The notes: a model not told the origin generated them from the sequence alone. A stretch of 64,000 nt of DNA from Vibrio natriegens NBRC 15636 = ATCC 14048 = DSM 759 (GCF_035621455.1 NZ_CP141822.1:1674001-1738000), one strand, 5' to 3'; counted from the first letter of the stretch, positions 18,401 to 25,855 are shown. Program-made: numbers and translations.

Positions 18401-19270
18401 ATCCGTTCCCGGACCGGTTCCGTCATCTAAAACAGTTGCAGTACCAGAAACAGGCGTCGTTTGGTCTGCGGTTGTGCCAGTTAAGGTAAAGGTTTCTGGA
18501 CCTTCATAAATGTCGTCATCAACCGTATCTAAACTGACCGTGAAAGACTGCTCTCCGATTGGGATAGAAACTGTGAACGTCCCGTCTTCATTCACTTGGA
18601 TTTCTTGAGTCGTACCATCTGATAATGTGACGATTACGGTGGTATTTACGTAGTCAGTTCCCTCTTCACCAGCAGAGCCGCCGACTGCTGAGCCATCACC
18701 CAAAGTCATTTCAATATCCGTAATGGCTTCGGTTGCCTGATCTAAAGTGACGTCAAAAACGACTTGGTCACCTTCATTGACTGTTGGGCTGGATATTCCT
18801 TGAACGACGACCTCTGCAGGCAGTGGTGTTACTTGAGGAGCAGGTGCTTGCGGTTGGAAAATATCCAACAGTGTCTGAACTTGAGTACTAGAAAATCCTG
18901 TTCCATTTATGCCAACTGTCTCAAAATTAGTACTAGCTAGTACTTCAGTACCAGTTCGGTTAATCGCCCCTGTAGTTTGAGGGCTCGAACCGTTTACTCC
19001 ACCAGCAGCTGTCTCAAAGTCTTCACCAAGCTGTGTAGGGTCCTGTCCCTGACCGATAGCTTCAATCAGGGCGGTAATGTCATCCGTCACATTGATCGAG
19101 CTGCCTTGCGGTGTAACTTGCTCAACAACTAGCTCCGAAGTATCTGAAACCTCTTCGATTATTAATTCACCAGGCTTTGGAGACTCTCCTTTTGCAAGGG
19201 TTCTTATATTCCCATCAAGCCCGATCACGACTATGTTGCCCATTAAAGAGCTCAAAGTTACTCGATCCAT
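9416..19270 (-). CDS. Giant LapA/BpfA-like RTX adhesin with Calx-beta repeats, type I secreted
   Basis: A 3284-aa surface adhesin. Start: the ATG at 19270 after GAGGTAGGT; an upstream in-frame start 14 codons earlier is less likely. Domains in order: a LapA-type N-terminal retention module (MDRVTLSSLMGNIVVIGLDG) with the LapG-type cleavage motif TAAG at residues 87-90; a unique linker; one divergent Calx-beta-like module; four 129-aa A-type modules (VSISDAG...); thirteen 135-aa B-type modules (VSIVEDSVGVNEG..., the last 134 aa); two more A-type modules; a unique region; RTX nonapeptides (GTSGNDILIGGLGDDILTGG); and a C-terminal type I secretion signal region. Modules are joined by Asp-rich DPDDDRPS linkers likely to bind calcium. 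In the LapA/BpfA family the N-terminus plugs the TolC-type pore and holds the adhesin on the cell until LapG cuts it. A TolC-family gene is divergent next door. The ligand is unknown. Confidence 0.93.
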   Translation of the reverse strand: MDRVTLSSLMGNIVVIGLDGNIRTLAKGESPKPGELIIEEVSDTSELVVEQVTPQGSSINVTDDITALIEAIGQGQDPTQLGEDFETAAGGVNGSSPQTTGAINRTGTEVLASTNFETVGINGTGFSSTQVQTLLDIFQPQAPAPQVTPLPAEVVVQGISSPTVNEGDQVVFDVTLDQATEAITDIEMTLGDGSAVGGSAGEEGTDYVNTTVIVTLSDGTTQEIQVNEDGTFTVSIPIGEQSFTVSLDTVDDDIYEGPETFTLTGTTADQTTPVSGTATVLDDGTGPGTDPDDDRPSVSISDAGIVDEGDIASFTVSLSNASEDAVQVQLTLNPGETEAGDLGTFEYNTGSGWVTVPVDGVVSVPAGMTEFDVRVASTQDEVYEGAEDFSVTVTGVDVVQGSDTGLATIVDDGSGPEPDPDDDRPSVSISDAGIVDEGDIATFTVSLSNASEAAVQVQLTLNPGETEAGDLGTLEYNTGSGWVSVPVDGMVTVPAGMTEFDVRVASVQDEVYEGAEDFSVTVTGVDVVQGSDTGLATIVDDGSGPEPDPDDDRPSVSISDAGIVDEGDIASFTVSLSNASEAAVQVQLTLNPGETEAGDLGTLEYNTGSGWVSVPVDGMVTVPAGMTEFDVRVASVQDEVYEGAEDFSVTVTGIGAVQGSDTGLATIVDDGSGPEPDPDDDRPSVSISDAGTIDEGSTATFTVTLSNASEDAVQVQLALNPDETEVGDLGILEYNTGSGWVEVPVGGLVTVPAGMTEFDVRIGTTSDDVYEGPEDFSVTVTGIGVVQGQDTGTATIVDDGTLIDDDRPSVSIVEDSVGVNEGTDAVYTVKLSAAADIDVTVRLNTSTDGSNTAEADDIGSFVVTLADGVTVVNANSDGTYTIPAGQTELKVTVPTTDDDVYEGDETFTVAVQGDTGVVGSDSALGIIYDGGNGPDPDPDDDRPSVSIVEDSVGVNEGTEAVYTVKLSAAADIDVTVRLNTSTDGSNTAEADDIGSFVVTLADGVTVVSANSDGTYTIPAGQTELKVTVPTTDDDVYEGDETFTVAVQGDTGVVGSDSALGIIYDGGNGPDPDPDDDRPSVSIVEDSVGVNEGTEAVYTVKLSAAADIDVTVRLNTSTDGSNTAEADDIGSFVVTLADGVTVVSANSDGTYTIPAGQTELKVTVPTTDDDVYEGDETFTVSVQGDTGVLGSDSALGIIYDGGNGPDPDPDDDRPSVSIVEDSVGVNEGTDAVYTVKLSAAADIDVTVRLNTSTDDSNTAEADDIGSFVVTLADGVTVVNANSDGTYTIPAGQTELKVTVPTTDDDVYEGDETFTVAVQGDTGVLGSDSALGIIYDGGNGPDPDPDDDRPSVSIVEDSVGVNEGTEAVYTVKLSAAADIDVTVRLNTSTDGSNTAEADDIGSFVVTLADGVTVVNANSDGTYTIPAGQTELKVTVPTTDDDVYEGDETFTVAVQGDTGVLGSDSALGIIYDGGNGPDPDPDDDRPSVSIVEDSVGVNEGTDAVYTVKLSAAADIDVTVRLNTSTDGSNTAEADDIGSFVVTLADGVTVVAANPDGTYTIPAGETELKVTVPTTDDDVYEGDETFTVAVQGDTGVVGSDSALGIIYDGGNGPGPNPDDDRPSVYIVENSVGVNEGTDAVYTVKLSAAADIDVTVRLNTSTDGSNTAEADDIGSFVVTLVDGVTVVSANSDGTYTIPAGQTDLKLFVPTTDDDVYEGDETFTVAVQGATGVLGTDTALGIIYDGGNGPDPDPDDDRPSVSIVEDSVGVNEGTDAVYTVKLSAAADIDVTVRLNTSTDGSNTAEADDIGSFVVTLVDGVTVVNANSDGTYTIPAGQTELKVTVPTTDDDVYEGDETFTVAVQGDTGVLGSDSALGIIYDGGNGPDPDPDDDRPSVSIVEDSVGVNEGTDAVYTVKLSAAADIDVTVRLNTSTDGSNTAEADDIGSFVVTLADGVTVVNANSDGTYTIPAGQTELKVTVPTTDDDVYEGDETFTVAVQGDTGVLGSDSALGIIYDGGNGPDPDPDDDRPSVSIVEDSVGVNEGTDAVYTVKLSAAADIDVTVRLNTSTDDSNTAEADDIGSFVVTLADGVTVVNANSDGTYTIPAGQTELKVTVPTTDDDVYEGDETFTVAVQGDTGVLGSDSALGIIYDGGNGPDPDPDDDRPSVSIVEDSVGVNEGTDAVYTVKLSAAADIDVTVRLNTSTDGSNTAEADDIGSFVVTLADGVTVVNANSDGTYTIPAGQTELKVTVPTTDDDVYEGDETFTVAVQGDTGVVGSDSALGIIYDGGNGPDPDPDDDRPSVSIVEDSVGVNEGTDAVYTVKLSAAADIDVTVRLNTSTDGSNTAEADDIGSFVVTLADGVTVVNANSDGTYTIPAGQTELKVTVPTTDDDVYEGDETFTVAVQGDTGVLGSDSALGIIYDGGNGPGPNPDDDRPSVYIVENSVGVNEGTDAVYTVRLSAAADIDVTVRLNTSTGGANTAEPGDIGAIKVTLLDGTVVTANSDGTYTIPAGQTDLKLFVPTTDDDVYEGDETFTVAVQGATGALGTDTALGIIYDGGNGPGPNPDDDRPSVSISDAGTVDEGATATFTVSLSNPSEGAVQVQLVLNLDETEVGDLGTLEYYTGSSWEEVPGDGIVTVPAGMTEFDVRIATIDDEVYEGPEDFSVTVNGLGAVQGTDTGLATIVDDGTKTDDDRPTVSISDAGTIDEGNFATFTVSLSNASEAAVQVQLTLNPDETVAGDLGTLEYNTGSGWVAVPVGGVVTVPAGMTEFDLRIESIDDGVYEGPEDFSVTVTGLGPVQGSDTGLATIVDNSPPTARDFIISLNVEEGMFPVQDVEFDGLTSANEQRVEDLEDDANGANDADLEIVITSLPEHGELYYLDNGVEVIIDQDFLNDPNNKLYENTDIKYRLTDDFFDEQSFDSADLLEDQGKDILVGSYTPPNSNLTFTGGQIITIGNSIIFDSDAQISVDFANQQVGLVVISPSETGQGDEISTGEYITLELDEDLSANEAKLNLASLNDRFNSGAAWLTAYIFLNGALVDVQQFYSTDITYTSNHEGFITVDMANGSFDEIRLTPETNSSSDKAGFTLVGTEITSFTDVNDDFTYQAIDTDGALSNEATVSVDFNNVTAESVATADYNTQSLTLTAAADAESNVIMGDEQDNELVGTSGNDILIGGLGDDILTGGEGDDVFKWTEMKSATDTVTDFETGDQLDFADLFEDVSQSDISLLLDDLGSGDYSGQVDDISITVTERGPNSTLMIHKGGMDLEVNFDGASAADIANSLISNLEHLRE
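11583..16848 (-). repeat. Array of 13 tandem 405-bp Calx-beta repeats inside the adhesin gene
   Basis: Thirteen in-frame copies encode the B-type module. Twelve copies are 405 bp; the one nearest the 3' end of the gene is 402 bp (one codon shorter, c. 11583-11985). Copies differ by only a few substitutions; neighbouring copies around 15.8-16.5 kb are nearly identical at DNA level. Two copies carry a variant start (VYIVENS) and variant end (TDLKLFVPTT, VQGATG). The array is flanked by 387-bp A-type repeats between 16.85 and 18.38 kb, which are homologous but distinct. Copy number in an assembly of such repeats can be unreliable. Confidence 0.93.
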
Positions 19271-19671
19271 ACCTACCTCGCCCCAATTCAAACTAATCCA
19301 AAAGTTTGTCACCTTTTAATTTACGACTATAGTTTAGACAAAATCATCATATTTTTCGTTGTATGTTTGGTGCTTACGAAGCTTTTCAACTCAAGGGGCG
19401 GGGTTTTCTAAAAGCGGGTAAATGCACAGTCTTCGGACCGTTATGATGTTCAAAATTCAAGCTTTTTTCCTGTTTTGGCCTATTGGTTGGTTAAGCAACT
19501 ATTGACCTATGCGCCACGGTTTATACAGGTAAATCCGTGGGTTTTCTAATCAAAAGCCTTGGTTTAACAGTAGGTTGATCTATTCCTAACTCAAACACTG
19601 TTAATTGTGGTGTTCTGTCTCACCAATGAGATAAAACAACAAAAAGAATCACGATTTTTAGGAGAATTACC
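19271..19671. other. Divergent promoter region of the adhesin and TolC-family genes
   Basis: About 400 bp with no coding frame. It should contain promoters for the minus-strand adhesin gene and the plus-strand TolC/OmpA pair. No c-di-GMP riboswitch core (GEMM-type) was recognised. No regulator site could be assigned with confidence. Confidence 0.5.
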
Positions 19672-20988
19672 GTGAAATGGAACCGACTCAAATACGCCTG
19701 TTGTTGCAGCTTAATGGTGTCTATACCCGTTTTCGGTCAAACGTTAGAGCAAGCAGTGACATTGACGTTACAAAACAACCCAGATATTAAAAGTGCATTC
19801 AACGAATTTACGAGTAAGCGGTACGTAAATGATGCTTCTACAGGTGCTTACCTACCATCTATTGATTTGGATGCGGGGATTGGTTACGAAGGTCTGGACC
19901 CGTCTGACGAGGTAGCTCGCGGCGACACAGACTACACCAGAAAAGAAGCGTCGGTCACGTTGACCCAATTGATTTGGGACGGCAGTGCGACGCTGAATGA
20001 CATTGACCGAACAGCTGCCGATGCAGAATCGGTAAGGTTCCAACTCTTAGCTGATGCGTCAGACAAGGCACTTGAGGTCGCAAAAGTTTACTTAGATGCC
20101 GTAAAAGCCTATGAAGTATTGAAACTATCAGAAGACAACCTTGCGGTTCACAAAGATATCTATTCAGACATTTCAAAGCGCGTCACGTCTGGCATTGGGT
20201 CAACCGCTGATTTAACCCAAGTGGAAGCTCGTATCGCTAAAGCACACGGTAACCTTGCCGCAGCACAAAATAACCTGTACGACACCCATACGATGTTTAC
20301 ACGCTTAGTCGGACAATCACCTCAAGGGTTAATCTTTCCTAGAGCTGATGAAAACTTCCTCCCTTACACGGTCGATGAGGCGGTAAGTACGGCATACGAA
20401 CTCCATCCTGTGATTCAAGTAGCTCTTGCAGATGTCGACTCAGCGAAGTTCCAGTACAAACAATCAAAAGGTGTGTACTACCCAACAATTTCGATAGAGG
20501 CATCGCAAACATGGCGAGATGATGCGGATGGTCTTAAAGGCCGAAGTGATGAAACCTTAGCTATGCTTCGACTTCGTTATAACTTGTTTAACGGCGGCAG
20601 TGATGTCGCTAACGCAGACAGTTTCGCTTACCAACTTAACAAAGCGAAAGATTTACGAGAAAGTGCATACCGAAATGTGGAGGAAGGGTTAAAACTTTCT
20701 TGGACAGCGCTAGATTTAACACTCCAACAAAAAGAATTTTTGTCGGATCACGTAGATTCTGCTTCTGAAACGGTGATTGCCTACGAAAAGCAATACAAGA
20801 TAGGTCAACGAACCCTTCTTGATGTTTTGAATACACAGAATGAACTGTTTGAAGCGCGTAAAGACTACCTTGACGCAAAATATGCAGAGCAGTTTGCAAA
20901 ATATCGAGTAATGAACGCAACAGGTCAGCTTCTCAGTGCATTGAGAGTCGAAGTTCCACAAGAATGGCTAGATAAGGTGGAGTACTAA
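19672..20988 (+). CDS. TolC-family outer membrane protein of type I secretion (LapE/AggA-like)
   Basis: A 438-aa outer-membrane efflux protein with a signal peptide (cleavage expected after VFGQ or nearby) and two OEP repeats: the pattern LEQAVTLTLQNNPDIKSAF at the start and long coiled-coil helices, including AKVYLDAVKAYEVLKLSEDNL, are typical. It starts at GTG (19672) preceded by TAGGAG. It forms the trimeric outer-membrane channel of type I secretion. Position divergent from the giant adhesin and 2 bp upstream of an OmpA-like lipoprotein gene matches loci for LapA/BpfA-type adhesins, so the adhesin is the likely cargo. No ABC ATPase or membrane-fusion gene is nearby. Confidence 0.88.
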   Translation: MKWNRLKYACCCSLMVSIPVFGQTLEQAVTLTLQNNPDIKSAFNEFTSKRYVNDASTGAYLPSIDLDAGIGYEGLDPSDEVARGDTDYTRKEASVTLTQLIWDGSATLNDIDRTAADAESVRFQLLADASDKALEVAKVYLDAVKAYEVLKLSEDNLAVHKDIYSDISKRVTSGIGSTADLTQVEARIAKAHGNLAAAQNNLYDTHTMFTRLVGQSPQGLIFPRADENFLPYTVDEAVSTAYELHPVIQVALADVDSAKFQYKQSKGVYYPTISIEASQTWRDDADGLKGRSDETLAMLRLRYNLFNGGSDVANADSFAYQLNKAKDLRESAYRNVEEGLKLSWTALDLTLQQKEFLSDHVDSASETVIAYEKQYKIGQRTLLDVLNTQNELFEARKDYLDAKYAEQFAKYRVMNATGQLLSALRVEVPQEWLDKVEY

Positions 20989-20990
20989 TT

Positions 20991-21611
20991 ATGAAATACA
21001 TAACTATTATTGCACTATCATTCGCAGTGGCTGCGTGTAGTTCTTCACCAGATGAAAACGGTGACGAATATGAATACATGGATACACCTATTGCTGAGCA
21101 GAGTGCCGATCACCTTGATGATGATAGTGACGGTGTGATCAACGAAAGGGATTTGTGTCCGGGTACACCAGAAGGTTCTGACATAGACAACGATGGTTGT
21201 GGTGAATATGAAAACTCATCAGAGAAAATGCAGCTCCGAGTTCTGTTTGCCAATGATTCAGATGTCATCAACCCTGTGTTTTCGCAGCAGATATACGAGT
21301 TGTCTAATTTTTTGAAAGAGTATCCTGAGACCTCTATTGAAATTCAGGGTTACGCGAGCCGTACAGGTACGCCAGAACACAACTTGGACCTTTCTAAACG
21401 ACGCGCAAATAACGTTAGAAGCAAGCTGCTGAGTAACGGAATAAGCCCTGAAAGAGTGACTATCGTCGGCTACGGAGATACTGTTCTGGCAACATCAGGA
21501 ACCGATGAAGTAAGTCATGCTCAAAACCGACGAGTGACGGCAACCGTGATCGGGTATAAAGGCGAAGTAAAAAAAGAGTGGACAGTCTTTACGACGCTAC
21601 CAAAGAACTAA
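20991..21611 (+). CDS. OmpA-family lipoprotein with calcium-binding (TSP3-like) segment
   Basis: A 206-aa outer-membrane lipoprotein. The signal peptide ends in a lipobox (FAVAACSS) with the lipid-carrying Cys at residue 16. A DxDxDG-type segment (DDDSDGVINERDLCPGTPEG, then DIDNDGC) resembles thrombospondin type-3 calcium repeats. The C-terminal OmpA/MotB peptidoglycan-binding domain has IEIQGYASRTGTPEHNLDLS and the SKRRANNVRSKL segment. It begins 2 bp after the TolC-family stop, so the two are co-translated. Homologous OmpA-like genes accompany LapA/BpfA-type secretion loci; a role in anchoring the secretion pore to the wall is inferred. Confidence 0.88.
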   Translation: MKYITIIALSFAVAACSSSPDENGDEYEYMDTPIAEQSADHLDDDSDGVINERDLCPGTPEGSDIDNDGCGEYENSSEKMQLRVLFANDSDVINPVFSQQIYELSNFLKEYPETSIEIQGYASRTGTPEHNLDLSKRRANNVRSKLLSNGISPERVTIVGYGDTVLATSGTDEVSHAQNRRVTATVIGYKGEVKKEWTVFTTLPKN

Positions 21612-21640
21612 CCTGAATATTGCCACCATTAAATTAAACA

Positions 21641-21664
21641 AAGGAGCTTCGGCTCCTTTCCTTT
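21641..21664 (+). terminator. Terminator after the TolC/OmpA pair
   Basis: AAGGAGC-TTCG-GCTCCTT stem with a stable UUCG-type tetraloop, followed by TCCTTTT. Confidence 0.8.
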
Positions 21665-21748
21665 TAGCAACGATGCAAACCGTATTATGCTTTAGGAATC
21701 CGCCCTTTAATGTTAACCTAGCTACGTCATAACAATGAGAGTTTTGAA

Positions 21749-22102
21749 ATGAGCAAACTTACATCAGATATCCAAGAAAACCTTGACCTTTTCGTGTCCG
21801 AAACTAAAGAAAACCAGTTAGTTTGGGGTCTGCGTAACGAAGAAGGTTGGCTATCCTGCGATTCGACTGAATTCGAAAATAGTGAAGTTATGCCTTTCTG
21901 GTCATCGAAAGAAGATGCAGAAGCACATAACGTTGAAGAGTGGGCTGATTTCGATGTCCTGGAAATTCCTTTGGATATTTTTGTAGAAGATTGGCTTCTT
22001 ACTCTTGCTGAAGATGGTGTTCTTGTTGGCACTAACTGGAACGCGCAGTTAGAAGGCAAAGAAATGGAACCACAAGATCTAGCAAAACTTTATGTAGACT
22101 AA
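21749..22102 (+). CDS. DUF2750 domain protein
   Basis: A 117-aa acidic cytoplasmic protein that matches the DUF2750 pattern: an N-terminal helix, the VWGLRNEEGWLSC strand region, FWSSKEDAEAH, and a C-terminal EDWLLTLAEDGVLVGTNW segment. The function of the family is unknown. It stands alone between two terminators, with a plausible ribosome site (GAGAGTTTTGAA) before its ATG. No link to its neighbours is apparent. Confidence 0.75.
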   Translation: MSKLTSDIQENLDLFVSETKENQLVWGLRNEEGWLSCDSTEFENSEVMPFWSSKEDAEAHNVEEWADFDVLEIPLDIFVEDWLLTLAEDGVLVGTNWNAQLEGKEMEPQDLAKLYVD

Positions 22103-22107
22103 TTGAT

Positions 22108-22138
22108 GAGACCTCAGCCCACAAAGCTGGGGTCTTTT
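22108..22138 (+). terminator. Terminator after the DUF2750 gene
   Basis: AGACCTCAGC pairs with GCTGGGGTCT (one G-U pair), followed by TTTTAA. Confidence 0.75.
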
Positions 22139-22289
22139 AATTTAGTATTTTTATAGCTTTCACTCCAAATATCGACAAAGCGCATAGTTTTTGTCACTCT
22201 TTTCGCCTTTACATACTTCACTGATTCATACAACTCAGTAGATAATGAGTAATCTATCCATACAAAAGTAATATCGATAACATCATAAT

Positions 22290-24251
22290 ATGCGCACGCT
22301 GTATCTCCTGCTCTGCCTCTTGCTTTTTTGTAGTCCGGCCTATAGCCACCCTCACTACAGCCAACAAAATCAGAATGTTACTCAATGGCATTCAGTTTAT
22401 CAGGCCACATTAAAAACCAATGCCAAGTCAGCGCTCAGCCTGCTTCAAAGCCGCTATCACACCGCAAAATATGACAGTGAGAAGCTGTATGTAAGTGGTT
22501 TGATTTATGAATACATGTCTAACATGAAACAGCCCTATTATGGGAATAGCCAAGGGCGAAACAATGCGTTTGCCACGCTCGAAGCCGAATACATTCTCGC
22601 TTTAAATGAGCGAAGACAAGGCAGCTATGATGCGTCGGTAAAGAGCTTTATCTCGCTAAGAAATAAGATGAAACAAAGTGCTAGCATCGAGGGTGAAGCC
22701 CTGATGAATTACCAACTTTGTTACACCTTGAATCAACAAGGGCGTTACCACAAAGCGCATTTTTTCTGCTCATCGTTAGAAAGCCATTTTGATAATAAGC
22801 ATCAGGAGAACTTCCCGAAAGATCTCTCGCTTCGCGTCATCGCCAATAACTACAATTTTCGTGGCGATTATGAAAAATCGATAAGCGTATACCGCCGACT
22901 TCTTGCAAATATGCCCTATCAGAGCGACCCGTCTGGAGTCTATAACGATGTTGGTAATTTATTGGCAGAGCTCGGGCAGTTTGAGCAATCTGAACAATAT
23001 CTAATACAGGCCCTGCTTGCTCGTCAACAAGATGGCACACCAGTCGAAGTAGCACAGGTCGAGCACAGCCTTGCTGCCATGTATGCTAAAGCTAAAGACT
23101 TTGATAAAGCCATTACACACTATAAAAACTCACTCACTATCTTAGAGCATTTTGAGTATCCATACGGTCAAGGTTTAGTTTATCTTGGCCTTTCATCAGC
23201 TGAAGCCGAATCTGGCAATGTGGAAGAGGCGCTCAAGTATGTTAATCAAGCTTTGGGGCTTGGTGAACGGTACGAAAACAACCATCTTCAAACCGAAGCG
23301 CACTTAGCCGCAGGTTTTGCATACCTGAAAAGTTTGGATGCAAAGACTGCGATTGAGCACGCTAATTCCGCGCTAAGATTATCGACGGACAATTCACGGC
23401 CATTACTGCAAGCCAAGGCGCAACTGCTGCTTTCTAAGGCTTATCAGGCCCTGAATAACTTTCAAGCCGCTTTGTTACATTACGAAGCGTATTCAACATT
23501 AGAGTTGGCAAATCGTGATTCAAAAAACATGAAAGCGATGGAAGCTCTGGACCTCACCAAAAATGAGTATGAGTACGATCTTAATCTTGCTCGCTTAAAC
23601 ATTGAGCGCAATCTAAAACAAACTGAATTTGAGAAACTTACAGAACAAAAAACCATCTATAACTTTATTGTTTTCTGTTTGGTGGTTTTACTCATACTGA
23701 CACTTGTCGTGCAGCGACAGGCTAGGAAAAAGGCGCGTTTAGATAGTTTGACCAGCGCTTTGAATCGTTCCACCAGTATTGAAACGATAAAGAGACAGGC
23801 AACAAAAACAGACGGAGAATTACGCTATGTCCTCGCGTTGGTCGATTTAGATAACTTTAAGTCAATTAACGATGCTTACGGACATCCGGCAGGAGACTTG
23901 GTACTCAAGCAGGTTTGTCAGAAAATCAGCACGAAGTTGAACAAAGATGACTTTATTGGGCGCTTAAGTGGTGAAGAGTTTGTTCTGCTACTTAAGAATG
24001 TTGATGAAATAGATGTCCCATTCCGAATTCAGAGTCTACACAAAACGATATCAGAACTAAGCATCAAAACAGAAAAAAATGAAGAAGTCGTTGTGACAGC
24101 AAGCTTGGCCTATCTCGCGACATCAAATCCATTAACTCATTTTGATGAACTTTATTCGATTTTAGACCAAGCGCTATCTCAGGCAAAAAGCGGCGGCAGC
24201 AATGTGCTTGTCGATGCTTACGACCAGCCTATCAACCTGAGTAAGGGATAA
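22290..24251 (+). CDS. Periplasmic-sensing TPR protein with cytoplasmic GGDEF (diguanylate cyclase) domain
   Basis: A 653-aa inner-membrane protein. It has a signal peptide (residues 1-19, ending AYSH), a long periplasmic array of TPR-like helices (about residues 60-420; examples YNDVGNLLAELGQFEQSEQY and AMYAKAKDFDKAITHYKNSL), a coiled-coil segment, one membrane span near residues 455-473 (FIVFCLVVLLILTLVV), and a C-terminal GGDEF domain. The domain signature is SGEEF (in GRLSGEEFVLLL), so the first glycine is serine; the DxxxFKxxND substrate motif (DLDNFKSINDAYGHPAGD) is intact. It probably makes c-di-GMP in response to a protein or peptide cue, although activity with SGEEF is not certain. 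No I-site RxxD is evident just before the signature. Confidence 0.87.
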   Translation: MRTLYLLLCLLLFCSPAYSHPHYSQQNQNVTQWHSVYQATLKTNAKSALSLLQSRYHTAKYDSEKLYVSGLIYEYMSNMKQPYYGNSQGRNNAFATLEAEYILALNERRQGSYDASVKSFISLRNKMKQSASIEGEALMNYQLCYTLNQQGRYHKAHFFCSSLESHFDNKHQENFPKDLSLRVIANNYNFRGDYEKSISVYRRLLANMPYQSDPSGVYNDVGNLLAELGQFEQSEQYLIQALLARQQDGTPVEVAQVEHSLAAMYAKAKDFDKAITHYKNSLTILEHFEYPYGQGLVYLGLSSAEAESGNVEEALKYVNQALGLGERYENNHLQTEAHLAAGFAYLKSLDAKTAIEHANSALRLSTDNSRPLLQAKAQLLLSKAYQALNNFQAALLHYEAYSTLELANRDSKNMKAMEALDLTKNEYEYDLNLARLNIERNLKQTEFEKLTEQKTIYNFIVFCLVVLLILTLVVQRQARKKARLDSLTSALNRSTSIETIKRQATKTDGELRYVLALVDLDNFKSINDAYGHPAGDLVLKQVCQKISTKLNKDDFIGRLSGEEFVLLLKNVDEIDVPFRIQSLHKTISELSIKTEKNEEVVVTASLAYLATSNPLTHFDELYSILDQALSQAKSGGSNVLVDAYDQPINLSKG

Positions 24252-24282
24252 TACCAGTCTCACTGGAGTTATCCCTCATGTA

Positions 24283-24978
24283 TCAAGCTTCGGAATTTTG
24301 TTTTTCAACCAATGACTGCATAACCGCGTCTTTGTTATTCAGGTAGTCCTCTAAACCTGCTTTACGCAGATCACAGGATGGACAATCACCACAACCATCG
24401 CCGATGATGCCGTTGTAACAAGTAAGCGTATTTTCGCGAACCAGTTGCAGCGCATCATACTGGTCAGCTAGCGCCCAGGTTTCCGCTTTGTTCAGCCACA
24501 TCAATGGAGTTTTAATCGTCAACTCACGATCCATACCTTTTACCAAAGCGGCATTCATTGCTTTCACGAAGTCGTCACGACAGTCAGGATAGCCACTAAA
24601 GTCGGTTTCACAAACGCCAGTGATAACTGTCTCTGCACCAATCTGATAGGCATAAATGCCCGCTAGTGTTAAAAACAGAATGTTGCGCCCAGGAACGAAC
24701 GAGTTCGGCAGGCCATTTTCTTGCAGTTCATGCGAGACAGGAATGTCATCACGAGTCAGAGAGCTAATAGCCAGTTCGTTTAACAAGCCCACATCCATCA
24801 CTTTATGCGCTGCAACACCCAAATCTTTCGCTACCTGTTGAGCTACCTCGATCTCGAGTTTGTGACGCTGACCATAGTCAAAAGTGATCGCGTGTACTTC
24901 ATCAAATTCTTTCAGTGCCTGAACAAGACAGGTAGTTGAATCCTGCCCTCCACTAAAAACAACGACGGCTTTTTTCAT
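24283..24978 (-). CDS. queC: 7-cyano-7-deazaguanine synthase
   Basis: A 231-aa enzyme that converts 7-carboxy-7-deazaguanine to preQ0 with ATP and ammonia in queuosine synthesis. The PP-loop [11 protein letters not shown] is at residues 7-17. The C-terminal zinc-binding cysteines are in [19 protein letters not shown]. The [17 protein letters not shown] motif is family-specific. It is transcribed with queE 14 bp upstream. QueD and QueF are not in the window. Length is standard. Confidence 0.96.
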   Translation of the reverse strand: MKKAVVVFSGGQDSTTCLVQALKEFDEVHAITFDYGQRHKLEIEVAQQVAKDLGVAAHKVMDVGLLNELAISSLTRDDIPVSHELQENGLPNSFVPGRNILFLTLAGIYAYQIGAETVITGVCETDFSGYPDCRDDFVKAMNAALVKGMDRELTIKTPLMWLNKAETWALADQYDALQLVRENTLTCYNGIIGDGCGDCPSCDLRKAGLEDYLNNKDAVMQSLVEKQNSEA

Positions 24979-24992
24979 GTTACTCTCCGAGC

Positions 24993-25673
24993 TTAAGCAA
25001 TACTTAGGTATTTATGAGTTTGAATCGACAAACGCCAATTACGAGCAACACAGGTATCAATACACAATTGAGTCGCGCGAGGCTTCTGGCTTATCGGCTG
25101 CAGAGCAATGATGGTCTCCGGTTTAATCTCAGCGGACGCTAATAGCTCATCAAGATGGTCGATATCTTTCTGAGTTCCTACCGGATGCTTGATTTCATTC
25201 GCTCTTTCCAATGCACTTTTCAGCACGGGCAATTTGCCTTTCATTGCCACTTTTGGTGACACTGTCACCCAGGTTTTCTCTGTCGTAACGACTTCTGACG
25301 TCCCGCTGGTCTCAATCTGGCACTGGCAACCCATGTCTTCAAACGCTTGTGCTAACGGGCGTAAATCGTAAATACACGGCTCACCACCAGTAATAACGAT
25401 ATGCTTTGCGTTGAAACCTTGCTTCTTATATTGCTCTACGATGTCTTCTGCCGTTGCAACACACCACGTCGGAGAATCTTCCGTCTTTATCAGAATATCA
25501 CCAATCGAACGTTGGTCCTCTTCTGCCGCCTCCCAGGTCTGTTTCGTGTCACACCATGAACACCCAACCGGGCATTCTTGAAGACGAACAAAAACAGCAG
25601 GAACGCCAGTAAAGACCCCTTCTCCTTGGATGGTTTCAAACATCTCATTTAGCTTATACAACGTAGAACTCAC
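24993..25673 (-). CDS. queE: 7-carboxy-7-deazaguanine synthase (radical SAM)
   Basis: A 226-aa radical SAM enzyme that rearranges CPH4 to CDG for queuosine. The iron-sulfur motif is [15 protein letters not shown] (CX3CX2C as in E. coli QueE), with the following GGEP motif ([12 protein letters not shown]). The C-terminus ([19 protein letters not shown]) matches enterobacterial QueE. The frame begins with a GTG at 25673 (reading [19 protein letters not shown]); the core family start is only a few residues later, so the exact start is uncertain. It is the first gene of a queE-queC operon. Confidence 0.94.
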   Translation of the reverse strand: MSSTLYKLNEMFETIQGEGVFTGVPAVFVRLQECPVGCSWCDTKQTWEAAEEDQRSIGDILIKTEDSPTWCVATAEDIVEQYKKQGFNAKHIVITGGEPCIYDLRPLAQAFEDMGCQCQIETSGTSEVVTTEKTWVTVSPKVAMKGKLPVLKSALERANEIKHPVGTQKDIDHLDELLASAEIKPETIIALQPISQKPRATQLCIDTCVARNWRLSIQTHKYLSIA

Positions 25674-25855
25674 TCACTCATAATACTTCGAGGCGAAGAC
25701 CTTAATGGAGAGCTGTGTCTAGGTCAATTCAAACCAAAAATTAATTGTTAAAATAGACCATTTTGTAGTTTCATAGGCAGGACGCGTTTTAGTGGTTGTT
25801 AATAAAAGGTTGTTAATAAAATCACGCCGCAATTTTGAATTTTAAGGTAAGTAAC

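Noticed and set aside
19271..19671. c-di-GMP riboswitch before the adhesin or TolC genes
   Set aside because: No GEMM core was found in either strand.
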